Assembly (NCBI RefSeq): GCF_900105385.1
Contig: NZ_LT629772.1
Span: forward strand, 186,001-250,000
Length of the DNA stretch: 64,000 nucleotides
Direction: 5' to 3'
Source of the DNA: Microlunatus soli
GTDB lineage: Bacteria > Actinomycetota > Actinomycetes > Propionibacteriales > Propionibacteriaceae
The notes below the pieces were generated by a model. That model was not told the DNA's origin, ran no database searches, and saw only the letters and a program-made list of their open reading frames with translations. This document shows, piece after piece, positions 42,085-49,892 of the stretch. The first letter of the stretch is position 1; each line of letters begins with the position of its first letter. A program made the position numbers and the translations under genes.

Positions 42085-42226
42085 TCGGCCCACTCCCAGG
42101 GCAGGAGACGGGGTCGGGCCCGACACACCGAGGCGCGGACCGGTGTCGACCCTCCGTTTGAGGCATACTCACGTACAGTTAACGGCGCGAAGAGACCTTT
42201 TGCGCACGTACGAGCGAGGAGACAAC

Positions 42227-42385
42227 GTGGCAGAGACCTACAGTGGCGAGTTTTACTGTGTGAAGTGCAAGGCGAAGCGCGAGGCCACCGGCGAGGTCCA
42301 GGTGAACGACAAGGGCACCCGGATGGCCAAGGCGAAGTGCCCCGAGTGCGGGACCAACCTGAACCGCATTCTCGGAAAGGCCTGA
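42227..42385 (+). CDS. DUF5679 small zinc-ribbon protein
   Basis: A 52-residue protein, MAETYSGEFYCVKCKAKREA onward, with two Cys pairs (CVKC at 11-14 and CPEC at 38-41) forming a zinc ribbon, and a basic middle. This is a common small actinobacterial family of unknown function, possibly nucleic-acid binding. GTG 42227 has GAGGAGACAAC directly upstream, an excellent site. A symmetrical hairpin follows 30 bp after the stop. The upstream region is unusually structured, so regulation in the leader is possible. Confidence 0.85.
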   Translation: MAETYSGEFYCVKCKAKREATGEVQVNDKGTRMAKAKCPECGTNLNRILGKA

Positions 42386-42414
42386 CCGACAGGTTCAACC
42401 TGCGACGACTTCCC

Positions 42415-42447
42415 ACGGGGACGACACCACCACGGTGCCGTCCCCGT
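42415..42447 (+). terminator. Terminator after the DUF5679 gene
   Basis: ACGGGGACG (42415-42423) and CGTCCCCGT (42439-42447) form a perfect 9-bp stem with an inner CACC/GGTG pair, 30 bp after the stop codon. Confidence 0.75.
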
Positions 42448-42527
42448 CGTCATGTCAGAACCGGCCCGGCCAGCCTCCCTGTGGATGACGGCCCGTCGGT
42501 CGGCTCGATCGGCCGCACAATCATCGG

Positions 42528-43481
42528 ATGCTGGACATCGGCCCTGACATGGCGACTCGATCGGTCCCCCGGCTCGCGCCCTGGCTGCCCCTGTTGCAGC
42601 GTGGCCCCGGAGAACTGCAGGTCGGGATCGGCGCCGAAGCAGGGCTGGTGCTGTCCGGCGTCCCTGACGGGGTCGAGCAGGTCCTCCAGCTGGCTGACGG
42701 GCGACACACCACGACCGAACTGCACTTGCAGGCCATCCGTCGGGAGATCGAACCGGCGCTGATCGACCGGATCCTGCGGCTGCTGCAGACCGCGGGCCTG
42801 CTGATCGAGTCCGACGCCGGCAGCAGCCGGCTGATCGATCTCGACGGTCTACGGGTCCGTCTGCTGGGAGCGGGTGTCCTCGGCAGCGCGGTGGCCAGGA
42901 CGGTGCTGCGAGCCGGCGCTGCCCGGCTCTACCTGGTCGACAATGATCCGGTGGATCCGACGACCCATCCGCGCGCCGGCCTGGCCACCACCCAGGCCGA
43001 GGCGCTCGCCGTCGGACTGGACGACCGGGTCGAGGTCGTCGACCATTGGAGCAAGCCCGAACATTCCGCACCGGATCTGACCCTGATCGCCACCGATCTG
43101 GCCGAACCGGACCCGGCGATCGGGGACGATTTCGTCAGCACCGGCCATCGCCATCTCTATCTTCGGCCGACCCGCGGCGGCGCCGTGGTCGGCCCGTTCG
43201 TCCATCCCGGTCGGACGCCGTGCCTGCGCTGTCTCGACCTGACCCGCCGCGACGCCGACCCGCGGTGGCCGACCCTGCTCCCCCAGCTCTGCCGGACCAG
43301 GCTGCCGATCGACCGGGTGCTGGCCGACTGGGCGGCCTCGACGGCCATCACCCAGGTCGTCTCCGACCACGCCGGCAGGCTGCCGAGCACGCTGTTCGGC
43401 ACGCTGGAGATGACCGCCGACGAGTGCGAGGCGAAGTTTCGACGGTGGCCGATGCACCCGACCTGTGGGTGCGCCGGATGA
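42528..43481 (+). CDS. ThiF/E1-like adenylyltransferase-fold protein (cyclodehydratase-related)
   Basis: The 317-residue product has an N-terminal winged-helix-like domain similar to peptide-binding regions of TOMM cyclodehydratases (VEQVLQLADGRHTTTELHLQ). A Rossmann ThiF fold follows with LRVRLLGAGVLGSAVARTVL and AARLYLVDNDPVDPT. The zinc Cys pairs are in TPCLRCLDLTRRDADP and the final HPTCGCAG. This protein is widely conserved as a single gene in actinobacteria beside an ABC1 kinase gene (compare Rv3196), without a precursor peptide, so a natural-product role is doubtful. The start (ATG 42528 or 42549) is uncertain. It ends 3 bp before the ABC1 gene. Confidence 0.8.
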   Translation: MLDIGPDMATRSVPRLAPWLPLLQRGPGELQVGIGAEAGLVLSGVPDGVEQVLQLADGRHTTTELHLQAIRREIEPALIDRILRLLQTAGLLIESDAGSSRLIDLDGLRVRLLGAGVLGSAVARTVLRAGAARLYLVDNDPVDPTTHPRAGLATTQAEALAVGLDDRVEVVDHWSKPEHSAPDLTLIATDLAEPDPAIGDDFVSTGHRHLYLRPTRGGAVVGPFVHPGRTPCLRCLDLTRRDADPRWPTLLPQLCRTRLPIDRVLADWAASTAITQVVSDHAGRLPSTLFGTLEMTADECEAKFRRWPMHPTCGCAG

Positions 43482-43484
43482 GAG

Positions 43485-44831
43485 ATGACGGTGAGCAACA
43501 ATGGCGGTATGAGTTCGGACGACAAGTCGCTGGCCCGGTCGGCCCTTCGGCGAGGTGCCAAGTTGGCCTCACTGCCGTTGGGAGTCGCGGGTCGCAAGAC
43601 GCTCGGTTTCGGGCGCCGGCTGGGCGGGCAATCCGCCGACACGGTGAACGAGCAACTCCGGGAGCGGACCGCCGAGCAGCTGTTCCGGGTGCTCGGCGAG
43701 CTCAAGGGCGGCGCGATGAAGGTCGGCCAGGCGATGAGTCTGTTCGAGGGCTTTCTGCCCGATGAGGTGGCCGGGCCGTATCGGGAGAAGCTGTCGATGC
43801 TGCGCGACTCCGCGCCGCCGATGCCGACCTCGCGGGTGCACACCGTGCTGGCTCGCGAACTCGGGGCCGATTGGCGCGACCGATTCATCAGTTTCGAGCC
43901 ACGGCCGGCCGCGGCCGCCTCGATCGGCCAGGTCCATCGCGCGGTCTGGCACGACGGCCGGACGGTTGCGGTCAAGGTGCAGTATCCGGGTGCCGATGAA
44001 GCGCTCCGCTCCGACCTCAAGCAGCTGTCCAGGATGGCGTCGATCGCCGGACCACTGGCCGGTGGGATGGACGTCCGTGCCGTTGCCGACGAGCTGACCG
44101 CCCGGATCGACGAGGAGCTGGACTATCGGCTGGAGGCCCAGGCACAGTCCGGCTTCGCCGAGGCCTTCGCCGACGACCCGGAATTCGTCGTACCGCGGGT
44201 GCTGGATGGCACCGGCAAGGTGCTGATCAGCGAGTGGATCGACGGTGTTCCGTTGACCACGATCGCCGATTGGCCCGATGACGACCGCAACGAGGCCGGG
44301 CTGAAATACGTACGTTTCCTGTTCGCCGGCCCGAGCAGGGCGGGGATGCTGCACGCCGACCCACATCCGGGAAACTTCAAGATGCTGCCCGACGGACGAC
44401 TCGGCGTGGTCGATTTCGGCCTGGTCGCGCGGATGCCGGCCGGGCTGCCCGACGAGATCGGCGAGACCCTACGGATCGCGATGACCGGCGACGCCGAGTC
44501 CGCGGTCGCCGGGCTGCGGCAGGAAGGCTTCCTCACCCATGACGTCGACGCCGAACTGGTGATGGACTACCTCGCTCCGTTCGTGGAACCGGCGGCAGAA
44601 CCGGAGTTCGCCTTCGACCGGGCCTGGATGCAAGGGGTCTACCGGCAGGCCAACGGTGACACCGCGGCCGCCGCCGAATTCGGCCGGGCCTTCAATCTGC
44701 CGACCGACTACCTGCTCATCCACCGGGTCTGGATGGGTGGCATCGCCGTACTGTCCCAGCTGCGGATCACCGCCGGGTTCCGGGCGGTGCTGGACGAGTT
44801 CCTGCCCGGATTTGCCGCCGAGCCTGCCTGA
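43485..44831 (+). CDS. ABC1/AarF/UbiB-family atypical protein kinase
   Basis: The 448-residue product shows the full ABC1 signature. The KxGQ motif is GGAMKVGQAMSLFEGFLPDE. The Ala-rich loop is AAAASIGQVHRAVWHDGRTV with the Lys in VAVKVQYPGADEALRSDL. The catalytic segments are MLHADPHPGNFKMLPDGRLG and VVDFGLVARMPAG. In bacteria and mitochondria this family supports isoprenoid-quinone metabolism, and actinobacterial members sit in this conserved cluster (compare Rv3197). ATG 43485 is chosen (GGATGAG upstream). An in-frame ATG at 43509 has no ribosome site. It follows the ThiF-like gene after 3 bp, so they form an operon. Confidence 0.93.
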   Translation: MTVSNNGGMSSDDKSLARSALRRGAKLASLPLGVAGRKTLGFGRRLGGQSADTVNEQLRERTAEQLFRVLGELKGGAMKVGQAMSLFEGFLPDEVAGPYREKLSMLRDSAPPMPTSRVHTVLARELGADWRDRFISFEPRPAAAASIGQVHRAVWHDGRTVAVKVQYPGADEALRSDLKQLSRMASIAGPLAGGMDVRAVADELTARIDEELDYRLEAQAQSGFAEAFADDPEFVVPRVLDGTGKVLISEWIDGVPLTTIADWPDDDRNEAGLKYVRFLFAGPSRAGMLHADPHPGNFKMLPDGRLGVVDFGLVARMPAGLPDEIGETLRIAMTGDAESAVAGLRQEGFLTHDVDAELVMDYLAPFVEPAAEPEFAFDRAWMQGVYRQANGDTAAAAEFGRAFNLPTDYLLIHRVWMGGIAVLSQLRITAGFRAVLDEFLPGFAAEPA

Positions 44832-44859
44832 CCCGCACCGACCTGCAAGGATCGGCGTC

Positions 44860-45237
44860 ATGCTCGATCACTTCGGAATCAACGTTGCTGACATGGCGAC
44901 CGCCAGCGCCTTCTACGACAAGGTGCTCGGCGTGCTCGGTCACCGCCGGATCATGGACTTCGACGTCGCCATCGGCTACGGCACCACCGAGCCGGACTTC
45001 TGGATCTCCACCTTCGACGGAGTCGGAGCCAACCGCGAGATGCATGTCGCCTTCACCGCACCCGACGCCGCGACCGTACGGGCCTTCGGTGAAGCCGCCG
45101 AATCGCTGGGAGCGGAGATCCTGCACGCACCCCGGCTGTGGCCGGAGTATCACGAGCACTACTACGCCGTCTTCGTCCGCGACACCGAAGGAAACAACGT
45201 GGAAGCCGTCTGTCAAACGGCCGACGAGGGCGACTGA
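44860..45237 (+). CDS. VOC family protein (glyoxalase/dioxygenase fold)
   Basis: The 125-residue product is a single vicinal-oxygen-chelate domain: MLDHFGINVADMATASAFYD, LGHRRIMDFDVAIGYGTT, REMHVAFTAPDAATVRAFGE and the C-terminal YYAVFVRDTEGNNVEAVCQT. His4, Glu/His near 68-70 and the Glu in NNVEAVC are the usual metal positions. The reaction is unknown. ATG 44860 begins at the expected place, 28 bp after the ABC1 kinase stop. A long hairpin terminates the unit. Confidence 0.9.
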   Translation: MLDHFGINVADMATASAFYDKVLGVLGHRRIMDFDVAIGYGTTEPDFWISTFDGVGANREMHVAFTAPDAATVRAFGEAAESLGAEILHAPRLWPEYHEHYYAVFVRDTEGNNVEAVCQTADEGD

Positions 45238-45269
45238 ACCACCCAGCCCGCGCACCGTAGGCCCGGACG

Positions 45270-45319
45270 GAGAAGCCCGCCTGACCGGCAGCCGTAGCTG
45301 CCGAACAGGCGGGCGTTCT
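45270..45319 (+). terminator. Long hairpin terminator after the VOC gene
   Basis: GAGAA plus GCCCGCCTG (45270-45283) pairs with CAGGCGGGC (45306-45314) plus TTCTC, with an inner CGGCAGC/GCTGCCG stem. It ends the ThiF-ABC1-VOC transcript and may also serve whiB7 from the other side. A short 21-nt tandem repeat (GGTTCTCTGCGCT twice, 45324-45356) follows. Confidence 0.75.
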
Positions 45320-45504
45320 CATCGGTTCTCTGCGCTACCTCATTGGTTCTCTGCGCTGCCGGGGCGCGCCGGGCATGCTGTCCGGCACTGTCCAACCGTC
45401 CCCTGGACAGGCCCACTGTCAGGAGAGGGCGCGACCCAACCAGAGTCGGACGGCGTGGTACATCCGACTTGCCAGACCGCCGGATGTCCTACCGTCCGAT
45501 CCGG

Positions 45505-45870
45505 TCATGCTGCGCGCTCACCCCCGGAGCGAACCTGACGGCCGTGGCCCCGCCGCTCTCGCGGCAGTTCCCATCGCCGTGCCACCGCTGGGGCGATCTC
45601 CGGCTCCGGAAGCGGGTGCTTCCGAGGCCGGCCACGCGGACGCTTCCGCGCGACGATCTCACCCTGGACGATCAGCTGTCCGCCCCACACGCCCCACGGC
45701 TCGCGCCGGTCCTGGGCGCTGGCGAGGCATGCTTCCTGGATCGGGCAGCTCATGCACAGCGACTTGGCGTACTCCACATCAGCAGGTTGCTCGGCGAAGA
45801 ACACCTCCGGGTCCACGAGATGGCATGGCAACTCGCGGACAGACCCCTTGTTTCTTCCTGCGTCAAACAT
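45505..45870 (-). CDS. whiB7: WhiB7 antibiotic-resistance transcriptional regulator
   Basis: WhiB7 is an Fe-S protein that binds the primary sigma factor and activates intrinsic resistance genes when translation is inhibited. With the start at ATG 45870 the 121-residue product has the four cluster Cys at 16, 39, 42 and 48 (LPCHLVDPEVFF and AKSLCMSCPIQEACLA), the GVWGG turn in RREPWGVWGGQLIVQG, and the diagnostic AT-hook KRPRGRPRKHP. The AT-hook separates WhiB7 from other Wbl proteins. AGAAGAGAAG precedes the start. The frame from 45954 adds a non-conserved N-terminus. A hairpin and a leader ORF upstream suggest attenuation control. uvrD2 lies further upstream, as in mycobacteria. Confidence 0.93.
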   Translation of the reverse strand: MFDAGRNKGSVRELPCHLVDPEVFFAEQPADVEYAKSLCMSCPIQEACLASAQDRREPWGVWGGQLIVQGEIVARKRPRGRPRKHPLPEPEIAPAVARRWELPRERRGHGRQVRSGGERAA

Positions 45871-45959
45871 TTCGGCCAACTTCTCTTCTTTGAACGGCCC
45901 GGTTCGGCGTTGGATTACGCCGAGCAGCACCGCTCTCGTTCGGCCGGGAAACACGAAGG

Positions 45960-45990
45960 CCGTGAATCCCGGATTGCCTGGGGTTCACGG
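45960..45990 (-). promoter_or_regulatory. Candidate attenuator hairpin in the whiB7 leader
   Basis: On the minus strand CCGTGAAC-CCC pairs with GGG-ATTCACGG (45960-45970 with 45980-45990, one bulge), between the stop of the leader ORF (46018) and the whiB7 start (45870). The following bases are not T-rich. It may instead be a plain terminator of the leader ORF. Confidence 0.5.
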
Positions 45991-46017
45991 CCTTGAGTTG
46001 CCTTGGTGAGAGTGTCT

Positions 46018-46446
46018 CTACACCGGTGGACTCGGAGGTCTGGAACCCAGACTGATGACAAAGGCGCCCTTGCGGCTGATACCGGCACCCTGGCCATCGA
46101 CGACGCCGCACGGCTTGCGCGAGTCGAGCAGCGCGACAGCGTCATAGGAGGTGATGGAGTTGTGGTTGTGCCCCTTGACGGCACCCGTAGCGGCCACCTG
46201 GACGGCCTTCGACGGATCCGACATGACCGAGCCCGACCCGATGGTCCGGCTCGGCTGGCTCGACTGGGCGGACGTGCCCACCATGACGGTCTGCTCCGAC
46301 AGTGCGATGCCGGTCGGCGCAGCGGTGCGAACACCAGAAGCCACGATCGATTCGAGAGCACGCGGCAGTGACATCGTCAGCCGTGGGCGCGATGCGATTG
46401 CGATCGTGGTGGACCGCGTGAACGAGCTGCTGGTCAACGTCGCCAT
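46018..46446 (-). CDS. 142-residue ORF in the whiB7 leader, unknown function
   Basis: ATG 46446 is preceded by GAGAGGAGGCAGTGAC, one of the best ribosome sites in the window. The product is rich in Ser, Thr and Ala (MATLTSSSFTRSTTIAIASR at the start, RKGAFVISLGSRPPSPPV at the end) and has no family I recognise, no membrane segment and no Cys pair. It lies between uvrD2 and whiB7 on the same strand. The promoter at 46540-46568 would transcribe it first. It may be an independent gene or the translated leader ORF that controls whiB7. Composition is less typical of a folded protein. Confidence 0.5.
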   Translation of the reverse strand: MATLTSSSFTRSTTIAIASRPRLTMSLPRALESIVASGVRTAAPTGIALSEQTVMVGTSAQSSQPSRTIGSGSVMSDPSKAVQVAATGAVKGHNHNSITSYDAVALLDSRKPCGVVDGQGAGISRKGAFVISLGSRPPSPPV

Positions 46447-46539
46447 GTCACTGCCTCCTCTCGATTGATCAGCATCGTCAGTCTCCTGACTCGGTGTCCG
46501 AGTGATGATTTTCTGCACTCCGAATGAGGTGCATCCGAA

Positions 46540-46568
46540 ACACTATGGTGTCTGGGGCGCCAGAGCAA
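46540..46568 (-). promoter_or_regulatory. Candidate promoter for the leader ORF-whiB7 transcript
   Basis: On the minus strand TTGCTC (-35, 46568-46563) and TAGTGT (-10, 46545-46540) are separated by 17 bp. The AT-rich stretch ATAATTC directly upstream of the -35 element resembles the AT-rich motif bound by WhiB7 at its own promoter. Confidence 0.45.
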
Positions 46569-46618
46569 CCGAATTATCCCGATTGTGTGAGTTATTTTCT
46601 CAGGACCTGTATCCGGAC

Positions 46619-48790
46619 CTATCGATGCCGACCCTGACGGCCGGAACGGCCGGTGTGCCGGCTGTCGTCGTGATCGGTCCCGGCGGTGTCGTCGTTGACG
46701 ACCTCGAGGACGTCGGCTCCGTACTTGCTGATCTTGGTCGCACCGATCCCGGGGACCTTGATCAACTCCCGCGCGGTCCGCGGTCTGGCCTCGGCGATCG
46801 CGATCAAGGTGGCGTCGGTGAAGACGACATAGGCAGGCAGCCGCTCGGCCTCCGACCGGGATTTGCGCCAGGTCCGCAGCCGGTCCAGCGTCGGTTCGTC
46901 GTAGCTGGCCGGGCAATCGGTATGGCGGCCGAGCTTCCGTTCGGCGGCGTCGACCAGATGCCGACCACAGGAACGGCAGGTCGCCGCCAACACACTGGAC
47001 CGATTCCGCCGTACGGGGCCGGGCCGGGAGGTGCCCGCTCCGGCACTGTCGCCGCGTAGACCGGACAGGAACCGGGAAGGACTGCGCTGACCGGAGCCGT
47101 TGCGGGTCCGGGCCCAGGACACCCGCAGGTGTTTGCGAGCCCGGGTGACGCCGACGTAGAACAGCCGGCGTTCTTCGGTGATCTGTTCCTCGGTGGTCGC
47201 CAGCACGAACGGCAACGACCCCTCACAGACTCCGACCACCGCCACACCGTCCCACTCCAGCCCCTTGGCCGAGTGCAGCGTGGACACGGTGACGCCGTTG
47301 GCCGACGGCACGTGCTGGGTCTCGGCGCGGCGCTGCAACTCCGCCACCACATCGGTCAGCGTGCAGCCGGGTCGGGTCCGGGTGAGATCCTCCGCCACCG
47401 CCACCAGGGCCGCCAGCGACTCCCATCGCTCCCGGACAGCGCCGGTGCCGGTCGGCGGCTGTTCGGTCCAGCCCAGACTGCCGAGCAGCATCTTCACCTG
47501 ACCGGCGGCCGTCATCGCCGAGTCGTCGGCGTCCTCCGGCGCGTTGCGGACCTGGCTGCGCAGGGCGACCAGCGCCTGCCGCACCTCGGGCCGCTCGTAG
47601 AACCGCTCGCCGCCACGGACCAGGTAGGGAATGCCCCGCTCGGTCAACGCCTGCTCGAAGGCCGGCGACTGGGCGTTGATCCGGAACAACACCGCCAGCT
47701 CGCGATACTCCACGCCCGCCTGGTGCAACGATGCCAGCCAGTCCGCGACGTCGGCGGCCTCGGACGCCTCGTCGGCAGCCTCGGCGAACCGAGCTTCCGG
47801 GCCCGGCTCCCGCTGCGCCTCCAACCGGACTGCTCCGAGCTCGGAGATCTTGCCGCTCCCGGCGATCCGATTGGCGACTTTCACCACCTGTGGTGTGGAC
47901 CGGTAGTCCCGAACCAACCGGACCACCGTGCTGCCGGGGTGCCGCTTGGCGAATCCGGTCAGGAAGGACGCCTGCGCACCGGCGAAGGTGTGGATGGTCT
48001 GCGCCGGGTCACCGACCACACAGATGTCCTGTGACTCACCCCGCCACAGATCCAGCAGGGTCTGCTGCAGCGGACTGACGTCCTGGTATTCGTCGACCAC
48101 CAGATGCCGGTAGGTGCGCCGGATCTCGGCGGCCACCCGGTCGTGGTCGGAGATCATCGCCGCGGTGCAGAGCAGGATGTCCTCGAAATCGATCCGTTGC
48201 CGGTCCCGTTTGACCTCCTCATAGGCCGCGAACACGCGGGCCACGGTCTCGGCGTCGAACGAGGCCAGCTGACGGTCCTGTCGGCCGGCGACTCCGACAT
48301 AACTGTCCGGAGTCACATTGCTGACCTTGGCCCAGCCGATCTCACCGGACAGGTCGCGCAGCGCAGCGGTCTCGGTGGAGACCCGGAGCCGGGACGCGGC
48401 CTCGGCGACCATTCCCCACCGGTTGTCGACCACCGGCGGCAGATCCGACCCGTACGCCTTCGGCCAGAAATACTGCGCCTGCCGCAAGGCGGCGGAGTGG
48501 AAGGTCCGGGCCTGCACGCCACGGACCCCGAGCTGCTGCAGCCGACCCCGCATCTCACCGGCGGCCCGGGTGGTGAAGGTGACGGCCAGCACCGACGTGG
48601 GGTTGTAGACACCCGCAGCGACGGCGTACGCGATCCGGTGCGTGATTGCCCGGGTCTTGCCGGTCCCGGCACCGGCGATCACCGCCACCGGGCCGCCGAA
48701 GGTGGTGGCCACCTCCCGCTGCTCGGGATCCAGCCGCTCGAGCAGTGCATCCACACTCAGAAGCGTGCCGGGAGCTGCTGATGACGTCAC
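46619..48790 (-). CDS. uvrD2: ATP-dependent DNA helicase UvrD2
   Basis: The product (about 723 residues) is a superfamily 1A 3'-5' helicase of DNA repair. It has the Q-motif LERLDPEQREVATTFGGPVA, Walker A AGAGTGKTRAITHRI, motif II HLVVDEYQDVSPLQQTLLD, motif III VVGDPAQTIHTFAGA, motif IV RLVRDYRSTPQVV and motif VI RLFYVGVTRARKHLRVSW. UvrD2 is marked by a C-terminal Cys cluster (here CRSCGRHL then HTDC, so a His replaces the third Cys) and an HRDC domain at the end (LPAYVVFTDATLIAIAEARP, KVPGIGATKISKYGADVLEV). The start is probably GTG 48790. The frame is open to 48853, but the extension overlaps the divergent promoter region. Confidence 0.93.
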   Translation of the reverse strand: MTSSAAPGTLLSVDALLERLDPEQREVATTFGGPVAVIAGAGTGKTRAITHRIAYAVAAGVYNPTSVLAVTFTTRAAGEMRGRLQQLGVRGVQARTFHSAALRQAQYFWPKAYGSDLPPVVDNRWGMVAEAASRLRVSTETAALRDLSGEIGWAKVSNVTPDSYVGVAGRQDRQLASFDAETVARVFAAYEEVKRDRQRIDFEDILLCTAAMISDHDRVAAEIRRTYRHLVVDEYQDVSPLQQTLLDLWRGESQDICVVGDPAQTIHTFAGAQASFLTGFAKRHPGSTVVRLVRDYRSTPQVVKVANRIAGSGKISELGAVRLEAQREPGPEARFAEAADEASEAADVADWLASLHQAGVEYRELAVLFRINAQSPAFEQALTERGIPYLVRGGERFYERPEVRQALVALRSQVRNAPEDADDSAMTAAGQVKMLLGSLGWTEQPPTGTGAVRERWESLAALVAVAEDLTRTRPGCTLTDVVAELQRRAETQHVPSANGVTVSTLHSAKGLEWDGVAVVGVCEGSLPFVLATTEEQITEERRLFYVGVTRARKHLRVSWARTRNGSGQRSPSRFLSGLRGDSAGAGTSRPGPVRRNRSSVLAATCRSCGRHLVDAAERKLGRHTDCPASYDEPTLDRLRTWRKSRSEAERLPAYVVFTDATLIAIAEARPRTARELIKVPGIGATKISKYGADVLEVVNDDTAGTDHDDSRHTGRSGRQGRHR

Positions 48791-48909
48791 AGCACAGACC
48801 CTAGACCGCCGGGCCGACAGTTTGCGCCGGCCACCCACAGCCTGCCGTGCCACCCGGCCGGACGTGAGGCGGTGGAATAGTCGCGACCGCGATGCGGTTA
48901 GCTGGTGAC

Positions 48910-49152
48910 ATGAGCGCGTTCACCATGTACACCACACCCTGGTGTGGTTTCTGCTTCCGCCTCAAGGGTCAGCTGAAGCGGGAGAAGATCGACTTCGACG
49001 AGGTCAACATCGAGGCCCAGCCGGATGCGGCCGAGTTGGTCGCCAAGATCAACAACGGCAACCAGACGGTGCCCACTCTGGTCTTCAGCGACGGCTCCTC
49101 GATGACCAACCCGTCGGTGCGCGAGGTCACCGCCAAGCTCGCAACCCTGTGA
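48910..49152 (+). CDS. mrx1: Mycoredoxin (Mrx1-like glutaredoxin-fold protein)
   Basis: Mycoredoxins reduce mycothiol mixed disulfides in actinobacteria. The 80-residue product has the thioredoxin fold with the active site TTPWCGFCFRLKGQL (CxxC at 12-15), then the cis-Pro segment NQTVPTLVFSDGSSMTNPSV. It closely follows the M. tuberculosis Rv3198A pattern and, like it, is divergent from uvrD2. The dipeptide GF between the cysteines replaces the GY of the relative. ATG 48910 is preferred over the GTG/ATG at 48892. Its stop overlaps the start of a HAD hydrolase gene. Confidence 0.9.
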   Translation: MSAFTMYTTPWCGFCFRLKGQLKREKIDFDEVNIEAQPDAAELVAKINNGNQTVPTLVFSDGSSMTNPSVREVTAKLATL

Positions 49153-49868
49153 GCTCGGCGGAACCTGTGACCTCGACAGAACCGTCGCCTCGGGTGAGCA
49201 CCGACGACCGCCCGGTCATCCTGTTCGATCTGGACGGGACGGTGCTGGATTCGGCGCCCGGCATCGTCGCCGCCCAGCAGGCGGCGTTGCGCGACGTCGG
49301 CATCGAACCTCCGAGCGAAGAGGTGTTGCGCAGCGACCTCGGCCCGCCGCCGGCGGTCCTGTTCGCCAGGGTCGGTGTGCCGGCCGAGCGGATCGACGAG
49401 GCCGGTGCCGCCTACCGCCGGCACTACCTGTCCGAGGGGATCCAGAACGCCACCGTCTTCCCCGGGGTCCGCGAGGTGCTGGCCAGCTTGCAGCAACGCT
49501 TCCGGCTGGCGACCGCGACGATGAAATTGATCAGTACCGCAACGCCGTTCCTTGATCATCACCGACTGACCGAGTACTTCGAGGTGGTCGGCGGTGCCGC
49601 CGAGGGTGGCGCCGGTGACAAGTCGGTGATCATCGACGCCACCTGCACCGCGCTCGGTGATCCCGAACGGCACAAGATGATCATGGTCGGTGATCGCCAC
49701 TCCGACATCAGCGGCGGTCGTGATCATGAGATGGCGACGATCGCCGTCACCTGGGGTTACGGCAGCCGCGACGAGCTCGTGGCATCCGGACCGGATCTGA
49801 TCATCGACTCCCCCGATCAGCTCGAGCCCGCGATCGATCGACTGTTGGCCGACGCCGAGCCGCACTGA
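49149..49868 (+). CDS. HAD-superfamily phosphatase (phosphoglycolate phosphatase-like)
   Basis: The 239-residue product has HAD motif I ILFDLDGTVLDSAPGIVAAQ (Asp nucleophile), a helical cap with GVPAERIDEAGAAYRRHYLS, motif II in LATATMKL, the Lys in GGAGDKSVIIDATC and motif IV in KMIMVGDRHSDISGGRDHEM. The cap-1 fold and motifs match Gph/PPase-type enzymes. Substrate may be phosphoglycolate or another small phosphate. GTG 49149 overlaps the mycoredoxin stop (GTGA). A second GTG lies at 49167. It is likely cotranscribed with the mycoredoxin. Confidence 0.9.
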   Translation: MSSAEPVTSTEPSPRVSTDDRPVILFDLDGTVLDSAPGIVAAQQAALRDVGIEPPSEEVLRSDLGPPPAVLFARVGVPAERIDEAGAAYRRHYLSEGIQNATVFPGVREVLASLQQRFRLATATMKLISTATPFLDHHRLTEYFEVVGGAAEGGAGDKSVIIDATCTALGDPERHKMIMVGDRHSDISGGRDHEMATIAVTWGYGSRDELVASGPDLIIDSPDQLEPAIDRLLADAEPH

Positions 49869-49892
49869 ACCTCGGCATCGGACGGCCGTGGG

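Larger units (their letters stand above)
41680..42226. other. Intergenic region with DnaA-box-like motifs and a structured RNA candidate
   Basis: This 547-bp gap between the divergent ygjP-like and DUF5679 genes has no credible ORF. It holds a cluster of five DnaA-box-like 9-mers (41857-41988) and a long hairpin with a T-run (42011-42084), described separately. A further inverted repeat CGACAC/GTGTCG spans 42121-42148. Confidence 0.6.

Noticed and set aside
45324-45356. Two tandem copies of GGTTCTCTGCGCT as a regulatory iteron
   Set aside because: Only two copies, just after a terminator and between convergent genes. Most likely a trivial duplication.
46003-46371. Plus-strand ORF opposite the whiB7 leader ORF
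   Set aside because: The minus-strand frame has a strong ribosome site and sits on the whiB7 transcript. The plus frame has neither.
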